Assembly: GCA_934538895.1 (NCBI GenBank)
Contig: CAKTCH010000019.1
Location: forward strand, 1-13,077
DNA: 13,077 nt
Direction: 5' to 3'
Origin: an uncultured Alphaproteobacteria bacterium
GTDB lineage: Bacteria > Pseudomonadota > Alphaproteobacteria > Micavibrionales > Micavibrionaceae
The notes beneath the pieces were generated by a model, which was not told where the DNA came from, searched no databases, and saw nothing but the letters and a program-made list of their open reading frames with translations. A program made the translations under genes and the position numbers. Shown here piece after piece: positions 6,115-13,077 of this stretch; the stretch's first letter is position 1; every line of letters begins with the position of its first letter.

Positions 6115-6582
6115 ATGGATATCAAATCGCTTTCAGCACACGCGCTTATTTCCTTGCAAACGCAGGCGATGGACGAACTCGCCAGCCGCAGGGTCGTCCA
6201 GAATCCGACGCAGCCCGCAGGGGATTACGCGACCTATCTGGCATGTGAGGCCTTCGGGCTGAAGCGTGAACCGACATCGACCTCCGGCTATGACGCCAGC
6301 GACAGCGAAGGCCTGCGTTATCAGGTAAAATTCAAACGTCTGATGGATGCCAGCGATAAACGCCAGCTCAATGCCATCAAGGGGTTGGAGCAACGCAAGT
6401 TCGACTTCCTGATTGGCGTATTATTTAATGCGGATATGAGCCTATATCGCGCCGCCTTGCTCCCCTTTGATATTGTCACACGCAAAGTCGATCAGACGAA
6501 GATTCTGCTGCTGAGTAACAAGCTGTGGGATATGGATGGCGTCATCGACATAACCGACAAGCTAAAAGCCGTTCAGGTTTAA
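6115..6582 (+). CDS. Small PD-(D/E)XK-like protein of unknown role
   Basis: The 155-residue soluble protein begins with a helix (MDELASRRVV) and a GDYATYLACEAFGL helix (D37, E45). Then comes GYDASDSEGLRYQVKFKRL, in which D60 and Q70-V-K72 fit the D...(E/Q)xK core of the PD-(D/E)XK nuclease fold. The rest (FDFLIGVLFNADMSLYRAALLPFDIV and VIDITDKL) looks like the closing strands and helices of a small restriction-endonuclease-like domain. I recall similar short proteins annotated only as hypothetical. The ATG at 6115 lies 7 bp after the dehydrogenase stop, so the two are probably cotranscribed. No strong Shine-Dalgarno sequence is visible. A nuclease activity is inferred from the motif only; the link to glutaryl-CoA metabolism may be accidental. 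Confidence 0.6.
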   Translation: MDIKSLSAHALISLQTQAMDELASRRVVQNPTQPAGDYATYLACEAFGLKREPTSTSGYDASDSEGLRYQVKFKRLMDASDKRQLNAIKGLEQRKFDFLIGVLFNADMSLYRAALLPFDIVTRKVDQTKILLLSNKLWDMDGVIDITDKLKAVQV

Positions 6583-7106
6583 TTTTCGATCACCGCATCA
6601 TGCAAGCGGTAAAACACTTCCGTATCCATATCCTTAGGAATTAACTCCAAACGGCCTTTAATATTGATTGGCTCGTAAGAAAATTTAATCGGTTTTTTGG
6701 CCTTTACTTCCAGCATCAATGCCGGGCCGACATGATAATGGAACGGGCACGATACGGGGAACGGGCCGAACAGGAAGACGGCTTGTTTCTCGTCGGCTTC
6801 CAGCGGAAACATATAGCCTTGCATAAGAATGGTCTGGCCGTTGAGCTTTCGCATATCATCAGAGAATTCAGGCATTTTGAATTCATAATCCATGCCCTCT
6901 TCGTCCTTACCGGAAACCAAAATCTCTTTGGTCTTTGCAAAGACATCCCATGACAATCCGCCGTGGGGCACTTTAACGAAATCAGGAATATAGGAAGCGA
7001 TATCACGTTCGGTTTCATCGATTTCGACTTCGGCTTCATCCATAACCGCATGGGCAGGCTGAGCCATAAAGAAAATCGTACAGACAATCACGAACCACCT
7101 GATCAT
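6579..7106 (-). CDS. Periplasmic DUF3299 protein of the ABC module
   Basis: The 175-residue protein has a signal peptide (MIRWFVIVCTIFFMAQPAHA, cleavage likely after AHA) and an acidic N-terminal stretch (VMDEAEVEIDETERD). A DUF3299-type domain follows with LSWDVFAKTKE, LNGQTILMQGYMFPLEADE (about 88-106) and FLFGPFPVSCPFHYHVGP (111-128). C120, H123 and H125 lie together and could bind a metal, in the place where family members have a Cys-x-His motif. The start ATG overlaps the permease stop by 4 bp (ATGA), so translation is coupled. DUF3299 genes accompany ABC ATPase-permease pairs in several proteobacteria; my recollection is that the Vibrio zinc-regulated zrg cluster is one such case. The precise biochemical role is unknown. 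The stop codon shares a TTAA with the stop of the convergent nuclease-like gene. Confidence 0.78.
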   Translation of the reverse strand: MIRWFVIVCTIFFMAQPAHAVMDEAEVEIDETERDIASYIPDFVKVPHGGLSWDVFAKTKEILVSGKDEEGMDYEFKMPEFSDDMRKLNGQTILMQGYMFPLEADEKQAVFLFGPFPVSCPFHYHVGPALMLEVKAKKPIKFSYEPINIKGRLELIPKDMDTEVFYRLHDAVIEN

Positions 7107-8308
7107 GCAGAACCCCGCAGCAAGCCGCTGACATCGGTGCGGTAAGCCCGCAAGGCGGGTATCAGCGCCGCCAGCAGTCCCGCCGCCATGACAATCAGGA
7201 ATAATAATGCTTCGCCGCCATAGAACGCCAAGGCGCTGGCACCCGATGCGCGTAAAGGCTCGACCATGCCAATCAGCCCGGCAAACAGTAAATGCCCGGC
7301 CACCAGGCCCGCAAGCGCCCCCGAAAAGGCCGTCAGGGCCGCCTCGATCACGATCATGCCGAACAGGCGCCTGCGCGACATGCCCATAAGCCGCATAACG
7401 GCAAGATCGCGCCCCCGGCTTTCCAGAGAACCGGCCAATCCGGTAAAAATAGAAAGTGCCGCCAATAGCAGCAGGACTGCCGAAGCCGCCATGACCAGCC
7501 GCCCGCTCAGCCCCATAGCCGCCGTGATGCGCGTCAGCTCCATGGCCGGAGACGCGGCCATGACCTGCGTATCGCGATTGAGCGCACGCGGCAGGTTGAT
7601 AACCGCGCGCGGGCTGCGCACTTTAACCAGCAGGGCCGTTATTTCCGCGGGGGCGGCATGTTCTTCATCATCGTGATGGCCCTCTTCATCATGATGATGG
7701 CGGTGTATATCCTGCACGCTTTCAACGGCTGTCAGCACCAGACGGTCGAGAATGCTGCCTGTCGGCGCCAATACGCCGACAACCCTGTATACTTCATCAT
7801 GGCGGTGCCCTGCAGCCCCCAGGCCGTGCGCGCCGGAAAATGTGCTGCCGACATGCAGATGCAGGCGTTGCGCGGCATAAGCCCCCGCGACCACTTCGAA
7901 CGGCCCCGACCATACCCGGCCACTTGCATAAGCGCCTTTATACAGGCCGACATAAGCCGCCGTGGTGCCGACGATACGAAACCCGCCGACATTATCGCCG
8001 AGCGCCAGAGGAATGGCCTGCGCCACATCGCGTTTTCCCGCGATCTCATCAGCTTGTACCGCCGTAATATTCCCTGTCGGGATATCGGCGTGATAGAGGC
8101 TGGAGAGAATAAGCTGCAAAGGGCTGCCAACCGCGCCCACCACCAGATCGATTCCAGCGGTATCGCGGGCAATGCGGCTTTCCACATGGCCGGCCACCTG
8201 AATAACCAGCACGCCCGCCATCACGGCAAACCCCGTCATCAGCACGCAAAGCAGCGTATGAAAAAAGCGTTCCCGCAACGAACGCAGGGAAAGTGTAACG
8301 ATATTCAT
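7103..8308 (-). CDS. FtsX/MacB-type ABC permease with histidine-rich loop
   Basis: The 401-residue membrane protein has one N-terminal TM (about 17-37), a large extracytoplasmic domain (about 40-270), and three C-terminal TMs (about 272-294, 315-348 as one long or broken segment, 365-388). This is the four-TM plan of the LolC/E-MacB-FtsX family. The loop carries HLH (150-152), HGLGAAGHRH (161-170) and a His-Asp-Glu cluster at 202-217 with seven histidines in 16 residues. The C-terminal part SLESRGRDLAVMRLMGMSRRRLF is the typical coupling region for the ATPase. It overlaps the ATPase gene by 4 bp and the DUF3299 gene by 4 bp. Family members transport or extrude lipids and peptides, or act as mechanotransmitters. 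The histidine cluster and the Zur-like operator point instead to zinc or another divalent metal. Confidence 0.88.
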   Translation of the reverse strand: MNIVTLSLRSLRERFFHTLLCVLMTGFAVMAGVLVIQVAGHVESRIARDTAGIDLVVGAVGSPLQLILSSLYHADIPTGNITAVQADEIAGKRDVAQAIPLALGDNVGGFRIVGTTAAYVGLYKGAYASGRVWSGPFEVVAGAYAAQRLHLHVGSTFSGAHGLGAAGHRHDEVYRVVGVLAPTGSILDRLVLTAVESVQDIHRHHHDEEGHHDDEEHAAPAEITALLVKVRSPRAVINLPRALNRDTQVMAASPAMELTRITAAMGLSGRLVMAASAVLLLLAALSIFTGLAGSLESRGRDLAVMRLMGMSRRRLFGMIVIEAALTAFSGALAGLVAGHLLFAGLIGMVEPLRASGASALAFYGGEALLFLIVMAAGLLAALIPALRAYRTDVSGLLRGSA

Positions 8309-8958
8309 GCCGCCACCCGCCCGCCAGCGACATCGACCACGCGCGGAAAATGCCCTTTGATACGCGCATCATGAGACGCCACGATCAGAGCGGCCTTCAG
8401 CGCTCTCGCCTGCGCCGTCAGCAGGGCAATGATGCGTGCCGCATTATCGTCATCCAGCGCCGAAGTCGGTTCGTCCGCGAAGATCACTTGCGGATCGTTG
8501 ACCAGCGCCCGTGCCACCGCCACACGCTGTGACTCCCCCATGCTCAGTGAAGATCCCCTGGTATCGGCCAGCCGGGAAAGATCCAGCCGTTCGAGTAACG
8601 CCTTGATTTTCAGGGTATCGGGCGGCAAGCCGGCTGTGTAACGCGCCAACGCAAGATTTTCCATGACGCTCAGATGGCGGATCAGGTGGAAGCCCTGCAT
8701 CACAAAACCAAAACGCGCCCCCCGCAGCCGGTCCAGCGCTTCGCCGGATAACGCCGTTAAATCCTGATCCCGGAAAAACACCTGCCCTTCATCGGGGCGA
8801 TACAACCCCGCCAGCACGGACATGAGAGTCGTCTTGCCGCTGCCTGACGGCCCTTGCAACAGGACGTGTTCGCCCTCTTCAATTGCCAGTCGGGAAATTC
8901 CCAGGATAGCGCGATTATCCGCCACGCAACGAATAGACGAAGCCATGAGCAAAGCCAT
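8305..8958 (-). CDS. ABC transporter ATP-binding protein (LolD/MacB class)
   Basis: The 217-residue cytoplasmic ATPase shows the Walker A GPSGSGKT (36-43), Q-loop Q88 in FVMQGFHL, a signature reading LSMGESQRVAVARAL (138-152; SMGES where LSGGQ is usual), Walker B VIFADEP (158-164) with the D-loop SALD, and switch H196 in ASHD. Length and the TLMSVLAGLYRPDEG segment fit the LolD/MacB/FtsE group that works with FtsX-type permeases. I chose ATG at 8958 because AAGAGG lies 10 bases upstream; ATG at 8946 and TTG at 8967 are alternatives. It is first in the three-gene operon and sits just downstream of a strong promoter with a Zur-like operator. Together with the permease it would form a dimeric transporter or mechanotransmission complex. 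Confidence 0.92.
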   Translation of the reverse strand: MALLMASSIRCVADNRAILGISRLAIEEGEHVLLQGPSGSGKTTLMSVLAGLYRPDEGQVFFRDQDLTALSGEALDRLRGARFGFVMQGFHLIRHLSVMENLALARYTAGLPPDTLKIKALLERLDLSRLADTRGSSLSMGESQRVAVARALVNDPQVIFADEPTSALDDDNAARIIALLTAQARALKAALIVASHDARIKGHFPRVVDVAGGRVAA

Positions 8959-8984
8959 AGGGAGCAAGCCTCTTGTTAAAGATA

Positions 8985-8999
8985 TGTTACTTTATAACA
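8985..8999 (-). promoter_or_regulatory. Zur-like zinc operator overlapping the -10 of the ABC operon
   Basis: The 15 bases TGTTACTTTATAACA match the Zur-box pattern TGTTATA-N-TATAACA at 12 of 14 defined positions (my comparison from memory of the consensus). Outer halves TGTTA and TAACA are perfectly inverted. The site covers the -10 element, so a bound repressor would block transcription. Zur is the Fur-family zinc repressor of zinc-uptake genes. No zur gene is in the window. Confidence 0.65.
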
Positions 9000-9019
9000 A
9001 TGAGGCGGCCTAACGTCAA
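8991..9019 (-). promoter_or_regulatory. Sigma70-type promoter of the ABC/DUF3299 operon
   Basis: On the minus strand TTGACG (9014-9019) and TATAAA (8991-8996) are separated by exactly 17 bp, giving five of six consensus matches in each box. Transcription would start near 8984, about 26 bases before the ATPase ATG, with AAGAGG in between. The -35 box includes the TGA stop codon of the upstream two-TM gene, so the ABC operon is a separate transcription unit. Confidence 0.75.
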
Positions 9020-9561
9020 CTCTGCTCCAGAACGGGCAGTTTCATGGCATCGGCCAGTTCGCGGGCATAGAGCGCGGCATCGGGCATCCCGAGGAAATAT
9101 TTGAGCTTCAACGTGCGCCCCTTCGCGGGATGCACCAGATCCACGCGATAAAAAGTCGGGCGATCCCGGGAAACGGTGATATGAATGCGCACGCCCAAAA
9201 AGGCGCTGGCAGGTTCAGGCGTCGATTGTTCGGTTACGCGCAATCCCAGAAGCACCAGCGGATAAAAATCGACGCGATCCGGATAAATGCAATAGCGGCC
9301 ATAATCGGTCATGTTCGGCACGATCAGTTTCAGCACCGCCAGATATTCAAGCGCCATGAAACCGGCGATCAGCGCCGTCAGCGCTTTTTCACTGACAGGC
9401 AAATCGGAAATTTCGATCATGTTCAGGATCAGGCCCGCCGCCACCACAGCGACCACGGAACTGAACATCAGCATCCACAGGATCACCGGCCATATAGAAT
9501 GCCCCTCGATGGGGAACTGGGGCTTAGACCCCGAAGATAATGTTGCGGCAGAACTATCCAT
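9016..9561 (-). CDS. Two-TM membrane protein of unknown function
   Basis: The 181-residue protein has a short cytoplasmic N-terminus and two close membrane segments (roughly residues 24-48 and 62-84). A soluble C-terminal domain follows, with YCIYPDRVDFYPLVLLGL, VRIHITVSRDRPTFYRVDLVHP and a final helix DAALYARELADAMKL. The strand-rich tail with an end helix faintly suggests a PH-like or YdbS-like fold, but I do not recognise the family. I chose ATG at 9561 because GGGAGGGGG lies directly before it; ATG at 9582, which overlaps the marR stop as TGATG, would add seven residues. It is cotranscribed with the MarR gene. Its stop codon lies inside the -35 box of the next operon. Confidence 0.75.
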   Translation of the reverse strand: MDSSAATLSSGSKPQFPIEGHSIWPVILWMLMFSSVVAVVAAGLILNMIEISDLPVSEKALTALIAGFMALEYLAVLKLIVPNMTDYGRYCIYPDRVDFYPLVLLGLRVTEQSTPEPASAFLGVRIHITVSRDRPTFYRVDLVHPAKGRTLKLKYFLGMPDAALYARELADAMKLPVLEQS

Positions 9562-9581
9562 GTCACCCCCTCCCCTGACCA

Positions 9582-10058
9582 TCAATCGAAATCATCAGGA
9601 TTGAGCGCGTTGAAATTGGTCTGACCGGCCCAGAAACGCTCGATCATTTTCAGCAAATTATTCAGATCCCCCAGCCGCGCATCGTTAATATCCGTGCCCT
9701 TCATCTGTTCTTCATGACGATTGAACATGCTGGTAATCAGGTCGCACAATTTCTTGCCCTTATCCGACAGGCGCACACGGATCGAGCGCTTGTCATGAAC
9801 GGAACGCTCCTGCATCAGGTAACCGTTCTCGACCATCTTCTTGACGTTATAGGAAACGTTAGAGCCGAGATAGTAACCGCGGATCGTCAACTCGCCGACG
9901 GTCATTTCATCGTCGCCGATATTGAACAGGATCATGCTCTGCACGTTGTTGATATCCTGAATCCCCTTACGGTCGAGTTCGATTTTCAGCACGTCAAGGA
10001 AATGGCGGTGCAGGCGTTCGATAAGCTGGATCGCATCGTAATAAGCGGTCGCGGTCAC
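9582..10058 (-). CDS. MarR-family regulator, LdtR-like
   Basis: The 158-residue protein has a dimerisation helix (YYDAIQLIERLHRHFLDVLKIELDRKG), the winged helix-turn-helix (about 38-97) with MTVGELTIRGYYLGSNVSYNVKKMVENGYL, and the wing ERSVHDKRSIRVRLSDKGK. The YYLGSNVSYNVKK recognition helix is the hallmark of alphaproteobacterial LdtR-type MarR proteins. In Liberibacter and Sinorhizobium, LdtR controls an L,D-transpeptidase and osmotic tolerance. The start is GTG at 10058 with GGAG 8 bases upstream. The Asn/Asp-rich tail (NALNPDDFD) has no DNA-binding look. A two-TM protein gene follows, and an inverted repeat upstream could be its own operator. The target here is unknown; no L,D-transpeptidase is in the window. 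Confidence 0.88.
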   Translation of the reverse strand: MTATAYYDAIQLIERLHRHFLDVLKIELDRKGIQDINNVQSMILFNIGDDEMTVGELTIRGYYLGSNVSYNVKKMVENGYLMQERSVHDKRSIRVRLSDKGKKLCDLITSMFNRHEEQMKGTDINDARLGDLNNLLKMIERFWAGQTNFNALNPDDFD

Positions 10059-10123
10059 GTTTCAGTCTCCAGAGTCAGGTATTGAGAACAAGCCGGAAGC
10101 GGCGAATTTACCCCTTACAAGAT

Positions 10124-10150
10124 ATTATAGCTTTATTATCAAAATGATAA
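10124..10150 (-). promoter_or_regulatory. Likely promoter and self-operator of the MarR gene
   Basis: On the minus strand a perfect TATAAT lies at 10124-10129, about 66 bases before the GTG start. A 5-bp inverted repeat, TTATC-AAAAT-GATAA at 10136-10150, covers the place of the -35 box, where the sequence (GTTATC or CGTTAT) is weak. MarR proteins usually bind such palindromes and repress themselves. Both elements are inferred from sequence only. Confidence 0.5.
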
Positions 10151-10167
10151 CGCACCTGAAGCCGAAT

Positions 10168-11220
10168 TCAACCTTTAAATCCTTCGTTCAGGCGGCCCGG
10201 TAAAGGTTCGAAATGGCGCAAAACCGCCGTTTCTGAAACTTTGTCGAGCGCATCAGGCTGCCAGCGCGGGTTTTTATCCTTATCGACCAGCATCGCCCGT
10301 ACGCCTTCGAAGAATTCGTCCCCGCGCATAAAGTGCCGGGAAATAACATAATCATCCTCGATCACCCGGTCGAAATCCTGCCCCCGCGCCCGTTTCATCC
10401 GTTCGTATGTCACGCAAAGCGATAAGGGCGAGCGCGTCCGCAAGAGCGCCAGAACCGATTGCGCCCATGCGGAAGGCTCCGCCGCCAGCGCGGCGATTAT
10501 GCCCGGAACATCCGCATGGGAAAAACAACGCCCGATAACTTCCTCATGCTGCGCGATGGGTCCCGCAATGGCAGGGGCTTTATTATAGCGTGAGATGACG
10601 GCTCCTGCATCCTGCCCCGCGCTCAGGCCGCGCACCAGAGCGGGCAATGTTTCCGCATCCATATAATGTGTGGCCACGCCCGTATAACAGGCATCTTCCG
10701 GCCCTGCGGTCATGCCCGTAAGCGCCAGACAAACGCCGAGATTTCCCGGCATCCGCGTCAACTCATACGAACAACCGATATCGGGAAAGAAACCTATGCC
10801 CGTTTCAGGCATCGCCCAGCGCGTGTTTTCGGTGGCGATTTTATAATCGCAATAACCTGCCACGCCGTAACCGCCGCCCATGGTAATGCCGTCCATCAGC
10901 GCAATCAGTGTCTTGGGATAGTGAAACAGGCGCCTGTTCAAATTATATTCGTCATGGAAATAGCGATCGTTGGCCACCACGGCGCGGCGGTTTACCCATG
11001 TCGATTTGATGTCACCCCCGGCGCAAAAAGCCTTGCCCCCTGCCCCGGCGAACAGGATCGCCTGCACCGACGTATCCTTTTCCCACGCGTCCAGCCCAGT
11101 CAAAAGCCGCTGAATCATATTGTGGGACAAGGCGTTAAGCGCCGCCGGGCGATTCAAGGTAACATGAACGACCGGCCCCTGTCTGCCGATCAGTATTTCC
11201 TCGTCGGTACTCATTGACAT
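10168..11220 (-). CDS. 3-hydroxyisobutyryl-CoA hydrolase
   Basis: The enzyme hydrolyses 3-hydroxyisobutyryl-CoA in valine catabolism and belongs to the crotonase superfamily. The 350-residue protein shows the crotonase oxyanion-hole segments FCAGGD (65-70) and MDGITMGGGYGVAG (about 109-122). It also has the hydrolase-specific MPETGIGFFPDIGCSYELTR with E139 and D147, and a long C-terminal extension ending near DDYVISRHFMRGDEFFEGVRAMLVDKDKNPRW. That extension and length separate it from plain enoyl-CoA hydratases (about 260 residues). I chose ATG at 11220 (MSMSTDEEIL) with GGGGG seven bases upstream; ATG at 11247 would run into the divergent hemB region. It stands alone and is divergent from hemB. 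An enoyl-CoA hydratase/isomerase role is less likely. Confidence 0.88.
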   Translation of the reverse strand: MSMSTDEEILIGRQGPVVHVTLNRPAALNALSHNMIQRLLTGLDAWEKDTSVQAILFAGAGGKAFCAGGDIKSTWVNRRAVVANDRYFHDEYNLNRRLFHYPKTLIALMDGITMGGGYGVAGYCDYKIATENTRWAMPETGIGFFPDIGCSYELTRMPGNLGVCLALTGMTAGPEDACYTGVATHYMDAETLPALVRGLSAGQDAGAVISRYNKAPAIAGPIAQHEEVIGRCFSHADVPGIIAALAAEPSAWAQSVLALLRTRSPLSLCVTYERMKRARGQDFDRVIEDDYVISRHFMRGDEFFEGVRAMLVDKDKNPRWQPDALDKVSETAVLRHFEPLPGRLNEGFKG

Positions 11221-11244
11221 GGTAAGCCCCCAGGGAGTTATATG
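11214..11244 (+). promoter_or_regulatory. Probable hemB promoter inside the start of the divergent gene
   Basis: A perfect TTGACA (11214-11219) is followed after 18-19 bp by TTATAT (11238-11243) or TATATG (11239-11244), both weak -10 matches. A start near 11250 would exclude ATG at 11242 and support ATG at 11287 as the hemB start. The -35 box lies within the first codons of the hydrolase gene. Confidence 0.45.
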
Positions 11245-11286
11245 CATTCAGGATTAGGCCATACCCTTCTCAAGGATGCAAACGAA

Positions 11287-12312
<1,026 letters not shown>

Positions 12313-12320
12313 CTTCCCGT

Positions 12321-12830
12321 TTATAGACCTTGCTTTGCTACAAGAAGATATTGTTCCCATTTAGAAAACAATCTGGCCATATTTTCTTCAGTACTATGCC
12401 GACTTGAATCATACCCATCAGTTGCGGGCATATACCTCACGAAACACGCAACTTCGGGAGGATAATCGAATTCGGCGTATATACGCTCCACTTCGTCCAA
12501 GGGATCGGAGATACTCTCCTTATTCTTAAACAACCACGCCAACATCAGGAATAGCCATTTCTTGTCTGAATCTTTCCCCGACTCCTCTGAGTCAGCACCG
12601 GCCAAGGCACGAAGCAGTTCCCCTGTATATTGGGCTTCTGGCTTTCCCAAAGAGGAAAGTTCAATCTCCAAAGAATTGTCCGATCCGCGCAATAGACGAT
12701 CTCTGGCAATTTCAACGATATCGGACCAGTGAATCAACTGGCGCTCATATCCCCAAAGCGCATCACGCCAAGTCAAAACGACGTGTTCGCAAATAAACGA
12801 GTATGGAACGGGACGCAGCAATATACTCAT
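12321..12830 (-). CDS. DUF2247-type protein
   Basis: The 169-residue soluble acidic protein has LTWRDALWGYERQLIHWSDIVEIARDRLL near the N-terminus. A central DKKWLFLMLAWLFKNKE helix (about 89-105) and VERIYAEFDYPPEVACFVRYMP (about 114-135) follow. The FDYPPE...FVRYMP signature matches DUF2247, a family of unknown function whose members often occur alone or near toxin-like genes. There is no signal peptide or membrane segment. I chose ATG at 12830 (MSILLRPVPY) with AAGGGA just upstream; the frame stays open to 12893. The gene is AT-richer than hemB and lies between hemB and two large palindromic elements, which fits an acquired gene. An immunity-like role is possible but no toxin gene is visible. 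Confidence 0.72.
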   Translation of the reverse strand: MSILLRPVPYSFICEHVVLTWRDALWGYERQLIHWSDIVEIARDRLLRGSDNSLEIELSSLGKPEAQYTGELLRALAGADSEESGKDSDKKWLFLMLAWLFKNKESISDPLDEVERIYAEFDYPPEVACFVRYMPATDGYDSSRHSTEENMARLFSKWEQYLLVAKQGL

Positions 12831-12893
12831 AAATTCCCTTTCCCTTTTAAAAGTGTGTGTGTTTAACGGAACGTCATCTACCATGCCTTCCAA

Positions 12894-12975
12894 CTTGTCA
12901 TCCCGAGGGCTTTAGCCCGAGGGATCTCCCCTTCACCCCAAGATGAGATCCCTCGCATACGCTCGGGATGACAAG
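12894..12975. repeat. Nested palindromic element, type B
   Basis: A 14-bp perfect outer pair (CTTGTCATCCCGAG at 12894-12907, inverted at 12962-12975) and a 10-bp inner pair (GAGGGATCTC at 12919-12928, inverted at 12945-12954) enclose a 16-base loop. The left arm contains a further small stem (GGGC TTTA GCCC). It starts just upstream of the DUF2247-type gene's leader. There is no coding frame of note in it. Its GTCAT ends face outward, as in the type A pair around the nuclease gene and in the type C element. Confidence 0.9.
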
Positions 12976-12996
12976 GTAGAGGGTTGGGCATTTCTC

Positions 12997-13077
12997 GTCA
13001 TTGCGAGCGCAGCGAAGCAATCCAGAAATTTATCCAGTCGCACGATCTCTGGATTGCTTCGCTGCGCTCGCAATGAC
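12997..13077. repeat. Large perfect palindrome, type C, at the window edge
   Basis: A 30-bp perfect inverted repeat (12997-13026 and 13048-13077) encloses a 21-base loop. The arm begins GTCATTGCGAGCGCAG and ends AATCCAGA. Very similar dispersed elements starting GTCATTGCGAGCG are known to me from many bacterial genomes. The right arm ends at the last base of the window, so the element may continue or the contig may have broken here. Confidence 0.93.

Noticed and set aside
7658..8374. Plus-strand frame of 238 codons opposite the permease
   Set aside because: Antisense to a well-supported permease; the ATCATCATGATG stretch belongs to the His-rich loop on the minus strand.
8985..8999. Fur (iron) box in place of a Zur box
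   Set aside because: Fur sites are built on GATAATGATAATCATTATC-like repeats; the TGTTA...TATAACA halves fit the zinc pattern better, and the His-rich permease agrees. Not excluded experimentally.

Overview
The window looks like a piece of an alphaproteobacterial chromosome with moderate to high GC. This rests on the rpiB-glyA-nrdR-nusB gene order, a small DUF6898-type gene beside rpiB, an LdtR-like MarR regulator, and abundant palindromic intergenic repeats. I would guess a Rhodospirillales or Micavibrio-like lineage, but the sequence alone does not settle it. The right edge falls exactly at the end of a perfect palindrome, which could be an assembly break.

Left block (1-4436): the 3' end of an unknown plus-strand gene meets a minus-strand series. 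In transcription order, from high to low coordinates, this runs DUF6898-type gene, rpiB, a GIY-YIG nuclease, glyA, nrdR, nusB and a FliL-like membrane protein. The core genes cover sugar-phosphate, one-carbon and dNTP control, and antitermination. The GIY-YIG gene interrupts the expected rpiB-glyA neighbourhood. It sits inside a pair of inverted 28-bp palindromic arms and looks like an inserted cassette.

Middle block (4541-6582, plus strand): a small AT-rich orphan whose 3' end runs into a repeat, then glutaryl-CoA dehydrogenase (lysine/tryptophan catabolism), then a small PD-(D/E)XK-like protein 7 bp downstream. It meets the next minus-strand operon tail to tail, sharing one TTAA.

Metal-transport-like block (6579-9019, minus strand): a LolD/MacB-type ATPase, an FtsX/MacB-type permease with a histidine-rich extracytoplasmic loop, and a periplasmic DUF3299 protein. 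The genes are coupled by two 4-bp overlaps. In front lies a good promoter (TTGACG, 17 bp, TATAAA) whose -10 is buried in a 15-bp Zur-like palindrome. The module is probably zinc-responsive and resembles what I recall of the Vibrio zrg zinc system.

Right block (9016-12830): an LdtR-like MarR regulator with a likely self-operator and a two-TM protein of unknown function; 3-hydroxyisobutyryl-CoA hydrolase (valine catabolism) divergent from a zinc-type hemB; and a DUF2247-type protein convergent with hemB. The window ends in two large hairpin elements (12894-13077).

The two points most worth a second look are the zinc-type operon and the repeat family. Three elements share outward GTCAT ends, arms of about 28-32 bp and inner ATC(C/T) ends. 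In one of them the loop is replaced by the GIY-YIG nuclease gene, which suggests a full versus empty mobile palindrome.
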